From Helicobacter canis (GTDB lineage: Bacteria; Campylobacterota; Campylobacteria; Campylobacterales; Helicobacteraceae), in assembly GCF_008693005.1 (NCBI RefSeq), contig NZ_VXKE01000016.1, forward strand, positions 1 through 64,000: a stretch of 64,000 bases of DNA, in the 5' to 3' direction. Position numbers and translations under genes: made by a program. Positions within the stretch are counted from its first letter, which is position 1. Each line of letters opens with the position of its first letter. Positions 39,572 through 48,836 of the stretch are shown one piece after another. The notes beneath the pieces were generated by a model that saw only the letters and a list, made by a program, of their open reading frames with translations, made no database searches and was not told where the DNA came from.

Positions 39572-40720
39572 ATGCTAGGAGATAGAAGCGTGGTGGCAAG
39601 GAGCTTGGGCAGGGTATTAGCCAGTGTGCTGCTTGTAGTGGTGTGCTTGTGCGCAGATACTCCTAATGCCTTAAGCAACGACACGCTCTTACTTGATAAA
39701 AAGACCCTAGAGAGCCTGCTAGATGGGCAGGAGAGTAAGCGCGTTGATGTGGTGGAGATTTTGCGAGCCAAGGAGCGTGATTTACAGGGGAAAAGCACGC
39801 AAGAGAAGATTGAGCACTATGAAAAGCTCTTGCGTTCTAATGGTATCACCCCAGCACCTATGCCTTATAAATCGGGGGATTATATACAAGCGCGTTTTGC
39901 AAACGCGGATTCTAGTAAAAAGGCGGATTTAAGCAAGTATTACACCAGCGCGGATAAGAAAAGCGGGGCATTTGCTAGCATTATGATAGGGGCTAGCCGC
40001 CTAAGCCAGCTCTACACCGATGGGCTTTATAATAAAACAAACAATGTCCCCAAAGATGAAGCAGGGTTTGTCTGTACAGATACAGATAAAAGTGGGTGCA
40101 AGATAAGTGGGGTGTTTAGCAATGGAGAGCAGGGGGTCGAGTTTGTCTCCAATCTCTTTGCCTTTGGCGGGGGGTTTGGGTATCAAAAGTTTTTTAACCC
40201 CTATCTAGGTAGCAGGCTTTATGGCGATGGACTGCTAAGTGCTGGCAAAGAGAGGATTAAAGATCAAGCAGTAGGGAGCTTTTACTATGTGCTTGGGGGA
40301 ATGAATGTCGATGTGTTGGCGGAGCTGCCCTTTAGTCTTTTTGCTGGGCAAAATCGCGTGCTTAAAGATATGGCTGTGGGATTGTATGGGGGCTTGAGCA
40401 TAGGCGTGCTGCTCTTGTTTGACCAAGCAAATGAGAATCTAGTCAAGCATACAAATGGACTCACTAGCAAAGATGTGCTGTGGAATTATTTGTTGCAAGT
40501 GGATTATGGCTTCAACCTTGGGGCGAGCTTCTCTCTCACCTCGCGCTATAAGCTTGATTTTGGCGCGAAAATCCCTATGAGTGCGGTTGGGCTGCCTAGC
40601 GAGCTGCGACTTGGGCTAGAGTCCCCAGCTAGCTACTCTAATGGAGAAACCTTAGTGTCTAAGGATATTGTGATTAAACGCACGCCATTTTGGTATGCGA
40701 GCTTTATTATGCTCTTTTAG
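39572..40720 (+). CDS. Helicobacter outer-membrane protein 3 of 3
   Basis: 382 residues from the ATG at 39572 behind TAAGG. A signal peptide (RVLASVLLVVVCLCADT) is followed by a helical N-terminal part (about 30-110) and then a barrel-like body (GAFASIMIGASRLSQLY, GGGFGYQKFFNPYLGSR, GFNLGASFSLTSRYKLDFG) ending FIMLF. Third member of a tandem set and about ten bases from the second, so one operon. Confidence 0.75.
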   Translation: MLGDRSVVARSLGRVLASVLLVVVCLCADTPNALSNDTLLLDKKTLESLLDGQESKRVDVVEILRAKERDLQGKSTQEKIEHYEKLLRSNGITPAPMPYKSGDYIQARFANADSSKKADLSKYYTSADKKSGAFASIMIGASRLSQLYTDGLYNKTNNVPKDEAGFVCTDTDKSGCKISGVFSNGEQGVEFVSNLFAFGGGFGYQKFFNPYLGSRLYGDGLLSAGKERIKDQAVGSFYYVLGGMNVDVLAELPFSLFAGQNRVLKDMAVGLYGGLSIGVLLLFDQANENLVKHTNGLTSKDVLWNYLLQVDYGFNLGASFSLTSRYKLDFGAKIPMSAVGLPSELRLGLESPASYSNGETLVSKDIVIKRTPFWYASFIMLF

Positions 40721-40729
40721 GCGTTGTGC

Positions 40730-40735
40730 TATAAT
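40730..40735 (+). promoter_or_regulatory. Candidate -10 box upstream of the flgR unit
   Basis: TATAAT nine bases after the third outer-membrane protein gene and 30 bases upstream of the ATG at 40766. It argues against the TTG start at 40724, which would include it in the coding region. Confidence 0.5.
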
Positions 40736-40765
40736 GTGGGCGATTTTGGCGATATGGAGTGTGTG

Positions 40766-41308
40766 ATGTGTGCGATATGGGTAAGGAAGTGCTGTAAAGT
40801 AGCGTGCTATGCTATGCTAAGTATCCAACTCCTGCACGCAGATTTAATCCCCCAGCCCCACCCACAGAAGCAGCCCTTGCCTGAAGAGATTCTAGTCCCA
40901 GAAGCACTCACCCCACAAGCCCTAGAATCCACTCCGCAAAAGCTAGAGCTCATCATCTCCTACAAAGCCCAAGCTCACGATGGCATAATCACCGGCGAGC
41001 GATATAGCATAGCCGATCCCATCACGCTAAAAGCCCATAGACTTAAAGTCGCCTACACTTGCTCTATCAACACCCCTATAAACGATCTTATTACCGATGA
41101 TGAAGCTTATGCGATTAAATATATTTTGACCCATTACCAAGAAGAAGTGCTTGAGTGCTTGCGCAAAGGGAGGGCAAATATCCGCTATGATGGACTCACA
41201 AGCCACAATACGCGCGTGCTGGATTCTACTACCTTTGCCTTCCCACCGCAGCGGATTTTGGCGCATTTGGATAATCGTTATGTGGTTATTGATGTATTAA
41301 AGGAGTGA
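40766..41308 (+). CDS. Exported protein of unknown function, upstream of flgR
   Basis: 180 residues from the ATG at 40766 (GGAG six bases before; a longer TTG start is possible). The N-terminus looks like a signal sequence (CKVACYAMLSIQLLHA), and the rest is a small soluble domain with KLELIISYKAQAHDGIITG, VAYTCSINTPINDLITDDEA and a VVIDVLKE end. I do not recognise a family. It is translationally coupled to flgR (one base between the stop and the flgR ATG), which hints at a flagellar or envelope role. Confidence 0.6.
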   Translation: MCAIWVRKCCKVACYAMLSIQLLHADLIPQPHPQKQPLPEEILVPEALTPQALESTPQKLELIISYKAQAHDGIITGERYSIADPITLKAHRLKVAYTCSINTPINDLITDDEAYAIKYILTHYQEEVLECLRKGRANIRYDGLTSHNTRVLDSTTFAFPPQRILAHLDNRYVVIDVLKE

Positions 41309-41309
41309 G

Positions 41310-42632
41310 ATGAAAATCGCAATTGTAGAAGATGATATCAATATGCGCAAAAGTCTCGAGCTGTTTTTCGCCGAGCATAAGGACTTGCATATTGTCTCCT
41401 TTCGTAGTCCAAAAGACGCGCTCAAAGAGCTAGATTCTAGCTACCAGCTTGTTATCACAGATTTGAATATGCCCCATATGAATGGGCTAGAGTTTTTAAA
41501 GCAGCTTAATAATCGCTATGAAATGATTGTCATCACTGGCAATGCCACGCTACACTCCGCGATAGATTCTATACGACTAGGGGTCAAAGACTTTTTTCAA
41601 AAGCCCTTTGAGCCAGAGCTGTTGCTTGAAGCCATCTACCGCAGTAAAAAGGTGCTAGAGTTTCAGCAAGCCCATACCAAAACCACCTCCAAAGCAAGCG
41701 CGGCGATCAACCGCCAAAGCCCCTTTGTCGCCACAAGCAAATCCCTAGAATCCATACAAGCTCAAGTGCTAAAAGCCGCGCCCACAGACTCTAGTATCTT
41801 GCTTATGGGGGCTTCAGGCGTGGGGAAAGAAGTCTTCGCACGCTTTATCCACGAGAACTCCACTAGGAGTAAAAAGCCCTTTATCGCTATCAATATGGCA
41901 GCAATCCCAGAGCATTTGCTAGAATCTGAGCTCTTTGGCTATGAGAAGGGTGCATTCACCGATGCCATAGCGACAAAGCAGGGGCTTTTTGAGCTAGCAG
42001 ATGGCGGGACGCTATTTTTAGATGAGATAGGCGAAATGCCCATAATGCTCCAAGCAAAGTTACTGCGCGCAATCCAAGAAAAAGAAGCCACAAGGCTTGG
42101 GGGCTCTAAGCCTATAAGCTTTGATGTGCGCTTTGTCTCTGCGACTAATGCCAACCTAGAGCAGAAAATCGCGCAAAAAGCTTTCCGTGAAGATCTTTTC
42201 TACCGCTTGCAGACAATCCCTGTGCTAATCCCGCCGCTAAAAGAGCGCGTGGAGGAGATTCTGCCCATTGCGCAGTGGAAGCTAGAGCTAGTCCTAGCTC
42301 AATACAATCTCCCGCCAAAAACTTTCACCAAAGAAGCTAAAGAAGCCTTGCTTGCTTATGAGTGGCACGGCAACATTAGAGAGCTGCTCTCTGTGATTGA
42401 GCGTGCAGCAATCCTTAGTGATGAGGCAATTACGCCAAAGGATCTCTTTTTAGACTCTCGCAAAACACGCGAGCCAAACAAAATCGAGTCGCTAGAAAAG
42501 CAGCTTTTATGCGAGGTGTTACAAGATAGCGATAATGACATAGCCAAGGCGAGCAAGATTCTGGGAATGAGTGAAGAGATTTTGCAGTATAAGCTTGCTA
42601 AATACGACATACAAGCTACGCCAAAGGACTAG
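41310..42632 (+). CDS. flgR: Sigma-54-dependent response regulator FlgR
   Basis: 440-residue NtrC-type activator of RpoN flagellar promoters, phosphorylated by FlgS. Receiver domain (1-120) with the acceptor Asp in VITDLNMPHMNGLEF. AAA+ domain (about 140-375) with Walker A LMGASGVGKEVF, the sigma-54 loop written GAFTDA instead of GAFTGA, and Walker B GGTLFLDEIGEM. A C-terminal Fis-type helix-turn-helix (IAKASKILGMSEEILQYKL) is present, whereas H. pylori FlgR is known to lack a DNA-binding domain. It would act on the fliK promoter in this window. Confidence 0.92.
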   Translation: MKIAIVEDDINMRKSLELFFAEHKDLHIVSFRSPKDALKELDSSYQLVITDLNMPHMNGLEFLKQLNNRYEMIVITGNATLHSAIDSIRLGVKDFFQKPFEPELLLEAIYRSKKVLEFQQAHTKTTSKASAAINRQSPFVATSKSLESIQAQVLKAAPTDSSILLMGASGVGKEVFARFIHENSTRSKKPFIAINMAAIPEHLLESELFGYEKGAFTDAIATKQGLFELADGGTLFLDEIGEMPIMLQAKLLRAIQEKEATRLGGSKPISFDVRFVSATNANLEQKIAQKAFREDLFYRLQTIPVLIPPLKERVEEILPIAQWKLELVLAQYNLPPKTFTKEAKEALLAYEWHGNIRELLSVIERAAILSDEAITPKDLFLDSRKTREPNKIESLEKQLLCEVLQDSDNDIAKASKILGMSEEILQYKLAKYDIQATPKD

Positions 42633-42714
42633 TTTTAGTGAAAAATAATCGATTGTGTGCTAGTATCGCGCTTTTTAAGCTACATATCCACTACAAGCGA
42701 CTTATAGGAGAGCA

Positions 42715-44586
42715 ATGAGCGAGATTATAGGATTTAAGCAAGCAGATGGCGAGATCATCGATCTGCAAAGCATAGCATTAGAGCGCGGGGAGTCGCTAGC
42801 GGCACTGCGAGAGAAGCTACAAAGCCACGCCATTGACACAAGCGCGTATGGGGAGGCGATCCACTTTGATAATTCTGCTCTAGCACTTGCGATTATCCGC
42901 CACTCTTGCGCTCATCTTTTGGCTCAAGCAATCAAGCAGCTTTACCCTGATGCGAAGTTTTTCGTAGGACCGGTGGTTGATGAGGGATTCTACTACGACT
43001 TTAAGACAAGCAGCAAAATCGGCGAAGAAGACTTAGAGAAAATCCAAGCGCGTATGAAAGAGCTAGCAAAATCTGGCGATATGATAGAAAAGTCCGTGAT
43101 CACGCGCGCACAGGCACAAGAGCGATTTGGCGATGATGAGCTAAAGTGTGCGGTAATGAGCCGCATACAAGGCGATAGCTTTGGGATCTATGAGCAGGGG
43201 GACTTTGTCGATTTATGTCGCGGACCACACTTGCCTAGCACGAAGCTTTTGCATAGCTTTAGCCTTACCAAGCTTGCCGGGGCGTATTTAGGTGGTGATG
43301 AAAATGCTGAAATGCTCATTAGAATCTATGGCATAGCATTTGCGGATAAAGAGAGCTTGAAGGCATATCTCCACCAGTTAGAAGAAGCCAAAAAGCGCGA
43401 CCACAGAAAGCTAGGGCAGGAAATGGGGCTTTTTACCTTTGATGAGCAGCTAGGGGCTGGGCTGCCTATCTGGCTACCTGCTGGAGCGAGACTACGCAGG
43501 CGTATAGAAGAGCTCCTTACTCGTGCGCTTATCCAGCGAGAATACGAGCCTGTGCGCGCGCCGGAGATTCTAAAAAGTGAAGTGTGGAAAATCAGCGGGC
43601 ATTATGATAACTACAAAGAAAATATGTATTTCACCACCATCGATGAGGTCGAGTATGGCATAAAGCCGATGAACTGCGTGGGGCATATCAAGGTCTATCA
43701 GCATAGTAAGCGTAGTTATAGAGAGCTGCCCCTTAGATTTTATGAGTATGGAGTGGTGCATAGACACGAGAAAAGTGGTGTGCTGCACGGGCTTTTGAGG
43801 GTGAGAGAATTTACCCAAGATGATGCGCATATCTTTTGTATGCCAAGCCAGATAGAAGCAGAAGTGCATAGTATCTTAGATTTTACTAGGAGGATTATGG
43901 GGGCATTTGGCTTTAGCTATGAGATGGAGCTATCCACGCGCCCGGAGAAATCTATCGGCGATGATGCGGTGTGGGAGATCGCTACAAATGCTCTGCGATC
44001 TGCGCTAGAATCTAGCCAGATCCCTTATAATATCGATGAGGGTGGCGGGGCATTTTACGGACCTAAGATTGATATTAAAATCACTGATGCTATTGGGCGT
44101 AAGTGGCAGTGTGGGACAATCCAAGTGGATATGAATCTGCCTAGTAGATTCCAGCTTGAATACATCGATGAGAGCAACCAGCCCAAACAGCCTGTAATGC
44201 TACATCGCGCGATACTAGGGAGCTTTGAGCGATTTTGCGCGATTTTGTGTGAGCATTTTGGCGGGGAGTTTCCCTTCGCCATTGCGCCTACGCAGGTGGT
44301 GATTATCCCCATTTCTAGCGAGCAGCAAGAGTATGCGCACCATATCCAGCTAGCCCTGCGCAAAATAGGCGTGTATGCTGAGATTAGCGACAAAAATGAG
44401 ACCCTTAGCAAGCGCGTGCGCACGGCAGAGAAGCAGCGCGTGCCGATGATCGCAATCATCGGGGCGAAAGAAGTGGAATCCAAAATGCTTGCCCTGCGAG
44501 ATAGGAGAGCCAAAGAGCAAAGAGACATCACAGAAGGAGAGTTTATAGCGATGATAGAATCCAAAAAAGAAGAGGTGAGCTTTTGA
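42715..44586 (+). CDS. thrS: Threonyl-tRNA synthetase
   Basis: 623-residue class IIa synthetase. A TGS domain (1-60), an editing domain with the HxxxH motif in [10 protein letters not shown], and a catalytic core whose zinc ligands include Cys in [12 protein letters not shown], with [17 protein letters not shown] and an anticodon domain at the end ([18 protein letters not shown]). ATG at 42715 behind ATAGGAG. Translationally coupled to infC by a TTGA overlap. Confidence 0.97.
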   Translation: MSEIIGFKQADGEIIDLQSIALERGESLAALREKLQSHAIDTSAYGEAIHFDNSALALAIIRHSCAHLLAQAIKQLYPDAKFFVGPVVDEGFYYDFKTSSKIGEEDLEKIQARMKELAKSGDMIEKSVITRAQAQERFGDDELKCAVMSRIQGDSFGIYEQGDFVDLCRGPHLPSTKLLHSFSLTKLAGAYLGGDENAEMLIRIYGIAFADKESLKAYLHQLEEAKKRDHRKLGQEMGLFTFDEQLGAGLPIWLPAGARLRRRIEELLTRALIQREYEPVRAPEILKSEVWKISGHYDNYKENMYFTTIDEVEYGIKPMNCVGHIKVYQHSKRSYRELPLRFYEYGVVHRHEKSGVLHGLLRVREFTQDDAHIFCMPSQIEAEVHSILDFTRRIMGAFGFSYEMELSTRPEKSIGDDAVWEIATNALRSALESSQIPYNIDEGGGAFYGPKIDIKITDAIGRKWQCGTIQVDMNLPSRFQLEYIDESNQPKQPVMLHRAILGSFERFCAILCEHFGGEFPFAIAPTQVVIIPISSEQQEYAHHIQLALRKIGVYAEISDKNETLSKRVRTAEKQRVPMIAIIGAKEVESKMLALRDRRAKEQRDITEGEFIAMIESKKEEVSF

Positions 44587-45095
44587 GCAAAGAAGAAGTT
44601 TTGCTAAATGAAGATATACGCTTTAGCGAGGTTCGGTGTATCGATGATGATGGCTCTACTTATGGGATCATCTCAGCAAGTGAGGCAAGGGAGTTTGCAA
44701 GGGCTAAGGGCTTAGATCTAGTATGTATCTCCCCTAGTGCCAAGCCCCCTGTGTGCAAGATTATGGACTATGGTAAATACCGCTACCAGCTAGAGAAGAA
44801 GCAAAAAGAAGCCAAGAAAAAGCAAAAGCAAATTGACATTAAAGAGATCAAGCTCTCCGCCCAAATCGCGCAAAACGACATCAACTACAAAGTCAAGCAC
44901 GCCAAAGAGTTTATCGCAAGTGGCAAGCATGTGCGCTTTAAGGTCGTGCTAAAGGGCAGGGAGACTAGCGACCCGCAGCTTGGCGTAGCAGTGCTAAATC
45001 GCGTAAGGGAGATGATGGAGGAAGTCGCCCAGCCAGAGAAAGAGCCAAAGACAGAGGGGCGTTTTGTGAGCTGGCTGTTTGTCCCTAAACGCTAG
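44583..45095 (+). CDS. infC: Translation initiation factor IF-3
   Basis: 170 residues, both IF-3 domains present: the N-domain ([36 protein letters not shown]), the lysine-rich linker, and the C-domain ([31 protein letters not shown]). The start is a TTG overlapping the thrS stop codon; a rare start codon is usual for infC and underlies its autoregulation. The rpmI-rplT pair that normally follows is absent; the repeat cluster and the island begin instead. Confidence 0.95.
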   Translation: MSKEEVLLNEDIRFSEVRCIDDDGSTYGIISASEAREFARAKGLDLVCISPSAKPPVCKIMDYGKYRYQLEKKQKEAKKKQKQIDIKEIKLSAQIAQNDINYKVKHAKEFIASGKHVRFKVVLKGRETSDPQLGVAVLNRVREMMEEVAQPEKEPKTEGRFVSWLFVPKR

Positions 45096-45117
45096 GTAGT
45101 TCTAGTCCCTAGCTTGA

Positions 45118-45290
45118 CTGGAATTATCGTTTTAGTTTTGGCGTTGGCTTTTTGGCTAGAATCGCAGATTGCTTCGACTAGCTCGTGTCGATAGACACCC
45201 TAGTCTTATCTCCTTGCGCGGCTTGCAAAGCCACGATTCTAGCTCAAAAATCCTGCCGCCTAGCTGCGCTCGTGGATTCTAGGGAGTTAC
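45118..45290 (+). repeat. Modular palindromic repeat, intergenic copy
   Basis: The 273-base gap after infC holds no gene. It contains GGCGTTGGCTTTTTGGCTAG, AATCGCAGATTGCTTCG, GTCGATAGACACCCTAGTCT, a Gly-Cys-rich centre, and GCAAAGCCACGATTCTAGC closing the dyad, then ATCCTGCCGCCTAGCTGCG. The same modules in the same order occur in rarA (60835-60985) and, reversed, in the glutamine kinase gene (53990-54205). Confidence 0.7.
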
Positions 45291-45338
45291 ATAAGCTAGA
45301 AGCCTAGAGTGTTAAGAAACCTATCAACACAAAGCCGT

Positions 45339-45344
45339 TACAAT
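45339..45344 (+). promoter_or_regulatory. Candidate -10 box for the first methyltransferase
   Basis: TACAAT 27 bases upstream of the ATG at 45372, after the repeat cluster. Confidence 0.45.
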
Positions 45345-45371
45345 CACAACAAGCTTTTTTAAGGAGTTTTG

Positions 45372-46156
45372 ATGAAGCAAGGAGATTTCACACAAGTCGC
45401 TGCTCACTACCATAACCGCCCCGCATATAGCACTATGCTTTTGCAAAAGCTAGTCGCTTGTATCAATGATGAATATAAGCCCTTGCAAGAGCTGCAAGTA
45501 GCAGAAGTTGGAGCTGGCACAGGCAAGCTCACCGCACTGCTTGGGGATATGGGGCTGCAAGTGCGCGCTGTTGAGCCAAATGACGCGATGAGAGAGAAGG
45601 GCATAGAGCATACCAAAAGCTATGCAAATATCAAATGGCACAAAGGCTCTGGCGAGCAGAGTGGGCTAGAATCTAATAGTGCTGATTGGGTGATTATGGC
45701 TAGCTCGTTTCACTGGACTGACCCTGCAAAGTCTCTCCCAGAGTTTGCGCGTGTCTTAAAAACGGGGGGGGGGGGGCAAATGGCTACTTCACAGCTATTT
45801 GGAATCCTAGAAATATCATAGAAGGCTCTGTCTTTGATGAGATTGAAAGAGAGATTAAACATATTGTTCCAGAGCTTGCTCGTGTGAGCAGCGGTAGCCA
45901 AAATGTCAAAAAATGGGAGGAGATCCTAGTCTCCACAGGAGATTTCACAGACTGCTTCTTTATGGAGTGCGATTATGTGGAGACTATGGACAAGGCTCGC
46001 TATATGGGGGCTTGGCATTCTGTCAATGACATACAAGCGCAAGCTGGGCAAGATCGCTGGGATAAAATCATCGCTATGATAGAGTCCAAAATCGCCCATC
46101 TTAGCGTGATTGAAGTCCCTTATAAAATCCGTGCGTGGAGCGTGAGAAAGGCATAG
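45372..46156 (+). CDS. Class I SAM methyltransferase 1, phase-variable (OFF as sequenced)
   Basis: Small-molecule methyltransferase with motif I VAEVGAGTGKLTALL and the acidic AVEPNDAMREKG loop. At 13 G in the tract the frame stops at 45821. The continuation (NGYFTAIWNPRN to WSVRKA, ending 46156) is open in another frame and joins if the tract has 11 or 14 G, giving about 261 residues. ATG at 45372 behind AAGGAG. It is paralogous to the next gene. C. jejuni has two such enzymes (Cj1419c, Cj1420c) beside its phosphoramidate genes, so it probably supplies the O-methyl group; that is inference from context. Confidence 0.8.
45764..45776 (+). repeat. Poly-G tract (13 G) in methyltransferase 1
   Basis: Located about two thirds into the gene, just after the FARVLKTG strand. 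13 G leads to a stop 45 bases on; 11 or 14 would restore the full protein. Confidence 0.85.
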
Positions 46157-46208
46157 ATTCTATGCCCCTTGTGCTTTGCGCGCATACGCTAAAGCACAAG
46201 GAGAAATG

Positions 46209-47028
46209 ATGAATACTCTTACACAGGATTCTACACAGCAAAAGATCGTAGAGAAAGTTTGGGACTATACTAAGCACGCCAAATTCTACGAATACCGCCC
46301 CAACTACGCCCCTGCAAGCATTGATATGCTTACCTTTCTAGTCAAGCAAAGCAGCCAAACCACCGCCCCAAAAGTCGCTGACATAGGAGCAGGGACTGGG
46401 AATCTAAGCATTATGCTACTAGAGCGAGGGTGCAAGGTGGTGGCAGTTGAGCCAAATGACGCGATGAGAGAAATTGGCATAAATCGCACCAAAGAGTGGG
46501 CGCAAAAGGGGCAGATCGAGTGGGTGCGCGCTAGTGGAGTGGATAGCACGCTAGCTAGCGGGGAGTTTGATTGGGTTACCTTTGGTAGTAGCTTTAATGT
46601 GATGGATAGGCAAAGCGCGCTTATAGAAGCGCACCGACTTTTGCGGGGGGGGGGGGGGGGAAATCTTCTCCTGTATGTGGAATCATAGGGATTTAGATGA
46701 CCCTATCCAAAACAAAGCAGAAGAGATTATCACAGAGCTTGTCCCACACTACACAAGGGGGACTAGGCGAGAAGATCAGCGCGCTATCATAGAATCTAGG
46801 AAAGATCTCTTTGATAGCATATTGTATGTAGAAGAGGACTTCTACTTCCAGCAGAGTTTAGAGAACTATATCAACGCGTGGAAAAGCGTGAAAAACCCTT
46901 ATTGGGATTTGGACTCTGCGGAGGGAAGAGAGCTCTTTGAGAACATCACACAAAAGATGAGAGCCACTCTGCCTAAAGAGCTGCATATCAAATACACCAC
47001 CAGATGCTGGAGTGCCAGAAAGGTGTAG
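46209..47028 (+). CDS. Class I SAM methyltransferase 2, phase-variable (OFF as sequenced)
   Basis: Paralogue of the preceding gene: VADIGAGTGNLSIMLLERG and AVEPNDAMREIG, then SALIEAHRLLRGG at the tract. With 16 G translation ends at 46688. The second half (EIFSCMWNHRDLDDPIQ to WSARKV) is in the frame reached with 15 or 18 G, giving about 273 residues. ATG at 46209 behind AAGGAG, 52 bases after gene 1. Probable second methyltransferase of the phosphoramidate set, like the poly-G-controlled Cj1420c. Confidence 0.8.
46645..46660 (+). repeat. Poly-G tract (16 G) in methyltransferase 2
   Basis: Same structural position as the tract in the paralogue upstream. 16 G is OFF; 15 or 18 would be ON. Confidence 0.85.
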
Positions 47029-47093
47029 TCAAGCAAGGTGTAGCGATAGGCTAGCATAAGGAGAGTCGGCTAGATTGTATCTAAAGGAGAATT

Positions 47094-48306
47094 ATGCGAC
47101 TCTATACACTTATGATTAGTCTAGGGAAAGGATCGGTGCGGTTTATGCTAAGAGTTTGGAGTGCTTTGGCGTGGAAGCTTGGGGTAAAGCTGCCTAAAAG
47201 CTATGATTTTTTCTACCTTTCAAGCCACGGCGTAGGGCATAACGCAATGCTAGGCTTTTTGCACCATTGTGGGGTGAAGCTTAATTGGCATTTTGAAGAG
47301 TCAGGCAAGCAGCGATATACTCATCTCTACCAAATGCTCCTAAAAGCCAAATATGCCAAAATCGGGGGGGGGGGGCGAGTGCTATGCCATTGCCCTAAGT
47401 GAATGCGGCTTTACACAAAAGGAAGAGTTTTTCGCTACATTTGCCAAGCGTGCGCCTGCGATTTGCTTGGTGCGCGATCCTATCGGCGTGATAAAAAGCA
47501 TTTTGAACCTAAGCGGGCGAGGTGGAGAAGGGGTCTTCACCCTAGATACGCCCTATGAGCAAATCACGCAAGTAGGCTTTGGCGACTTCACGAAAGCTCC
47601 TATTTTCTGGGGGGAGGCTAGCCCACATCTAGCAAGTATCGCTACGATTGTGGAGGATTCTAGCGGACATATCTTTATCCAAAATTCCCTGCAAGAGTCC
47701 TTGCAAAAGGTAATTACACAAACCCACTACATCGATATGCAGCAAATCACAAGCCAAAATGCCTACGCCACTTTGCTAGATTTAAGCCGCAAGCTTGACT
47801 TCAATCCCCCAGAGAAAGACTCTGTGATATGGACGACAAAGATGTTTGGCGAGATCAATGGCGTGCTGCCCTTTAGCCTGCGTATCCCCTTAAGCGGTGA
47901 AGCTAGCGGACAAGTGCTAGAAGTATCTATCACCCTAGAGCAGTATGCGATGTGGCAAAGGGGCATTACCTATCTCTTGCAAGACTTTATCAAGCAAACG
48001 CCCTTTACCAATATCGCTATCACAATCCCTAGCGACAAGGCAGGGCTACTTAGCCAAGCCCTGCTGCAACGCTTGGAGAGCTTTATGCAAGGCTTTATAG
48101 AAGCACTGCAAAGAAGAGTGGAGTATATCAATGCGCATAAGATCACAGAAGTGCAAGTGCTAGACTTCTTGCGCGAGCATAAAGATGTGGCAAAGAAGCT
48201 AGAAGCAAAGCTTGATAGAGAGCTAGCACATATTATGCGGAGTCGAGCGGATATTGTAAATGGGTGGGGATACTACCAGCAGTTTAAAGAGCTATGCCTT
48301 TTGTAG
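47094..48306 (+). CDS. Sulfotransferase-like transferase 1, phase-variable (OFF as sequenced)
   Basis: About 403 residues when in frame. An N-terminal segment FYLSSHGVGHNAMLGFLHHC resembles the nucleotide phosphate-binding loop of sulfotransferases. RAPAICLVRDPIGVIKS after the tract resembles their 3'-phosphate site (Arg-Asp-Pro...Ser). The last 60 residues are helical and match the end of the gene at 58833 (ELAHIMRSRADI against ECAIIKNDRPDI). At 12 G the frame stops at 47402; 11 or 14 G joins both parts. Since the cluster should make a 3'-phosphorylated nucleotide donor, I infer that it transfers phosphoramidate to a surface glycan. Confidence 0.65.
47364..47375 (+). repeat. Poly-G tract (12 G) in transferase 1
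   Basis: Follows KAKYAKI about 90 residues into the gene. 12 G is OFF; 11 or 14 would be ON. Confidence 0.85.
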
Positions 48307-48836
48307 CACGAGGATTTGGCTTTGCGCGATAAATCGTGGATTGCTTCACGCGGGCTGCGGTTACATACGCCAAGTATGCGCCCTTGCACGCGCTTGCAAA
48401 GCCCCGATTTACTAAAGAAACTGCGGCTGCGCCTTGTTTTCTCATCGCAAATCCTAGAATCCTAGAGAGACAATAAATGTGTGTCTTGGGTAGGCAATGC
48501 GTGTGATTTTACAAATTTTGGGTGGGAGTTACCTTGTCGGTAATGACCGCCCAAAATTTGTAAAAAGCAAGCACAGCCCCACCGCAATTCTTAGAATCTT
48601 TGGGACACAAAATATCGTAAATCCTAGAATCCACTTTTTGAAATATGCGCTTCCCACACTCTACTAGAATCCACTTTTTACATTAACACCGTTTTATCGT
48701 CATTGCGAGCCGATGAAATCGGCGTGGCAATCCATAGCACAATAATCAAAAAGATTCTAGCGATAATGCCCTTTGTTGTCATTGCGAGGGAGCGAAGCGA
48801 CCGAAGCAATCCACAAAAAAGTGGATTCTAGGGGTG
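48307..48836. repeat. 530-base gene-free repeat block between transferase 1 and the restriction-modification gene
   Basis: No gene. In order: a modular palindromic repeat with GCGGTTACATACGCCAAGTA and CTTGCAAAGCCCCGATT; CTAAAGAAACTGCGG...CTTGTTTTCTC at about 48402-48440; a family A hairpin (ACAAATTTTGGGTGGGAG...CGCCCAAAATTTGTAAAAAG, about 48484-48610); several TAGAATCC units; and TCATTGCGAG repeats at 48699-48735 and 48778-48814. Nearly every repeat family of the window is represented. Confidence 0.7.

Noticed and set aside
45096-45371. tRNA gene or rpmI hidden after infC
   Set aside because: No cloverleaf, no CCA-flanked acceptor pairing and no L35-like frame; the sequence is accounted for by the modular repeat.
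45884-46156. Separate small gene after methyltransferase 1
   Set aside because: Its frame joins the first part across the G tract to give one continuous methyltransferase; the internal start has no ribosome site.
46675-47028. Separate small gene after methyltransferase 2
   Set aside because: It is the C-terminal half of the same methyltransferase, displaced by the 16-G tract.
48307-48836. CRISPR array
   Set aside because: Repeats here differ from each other, are palindromic and irregularly spaced, and there are no unique spacers of constant length or cas genes.
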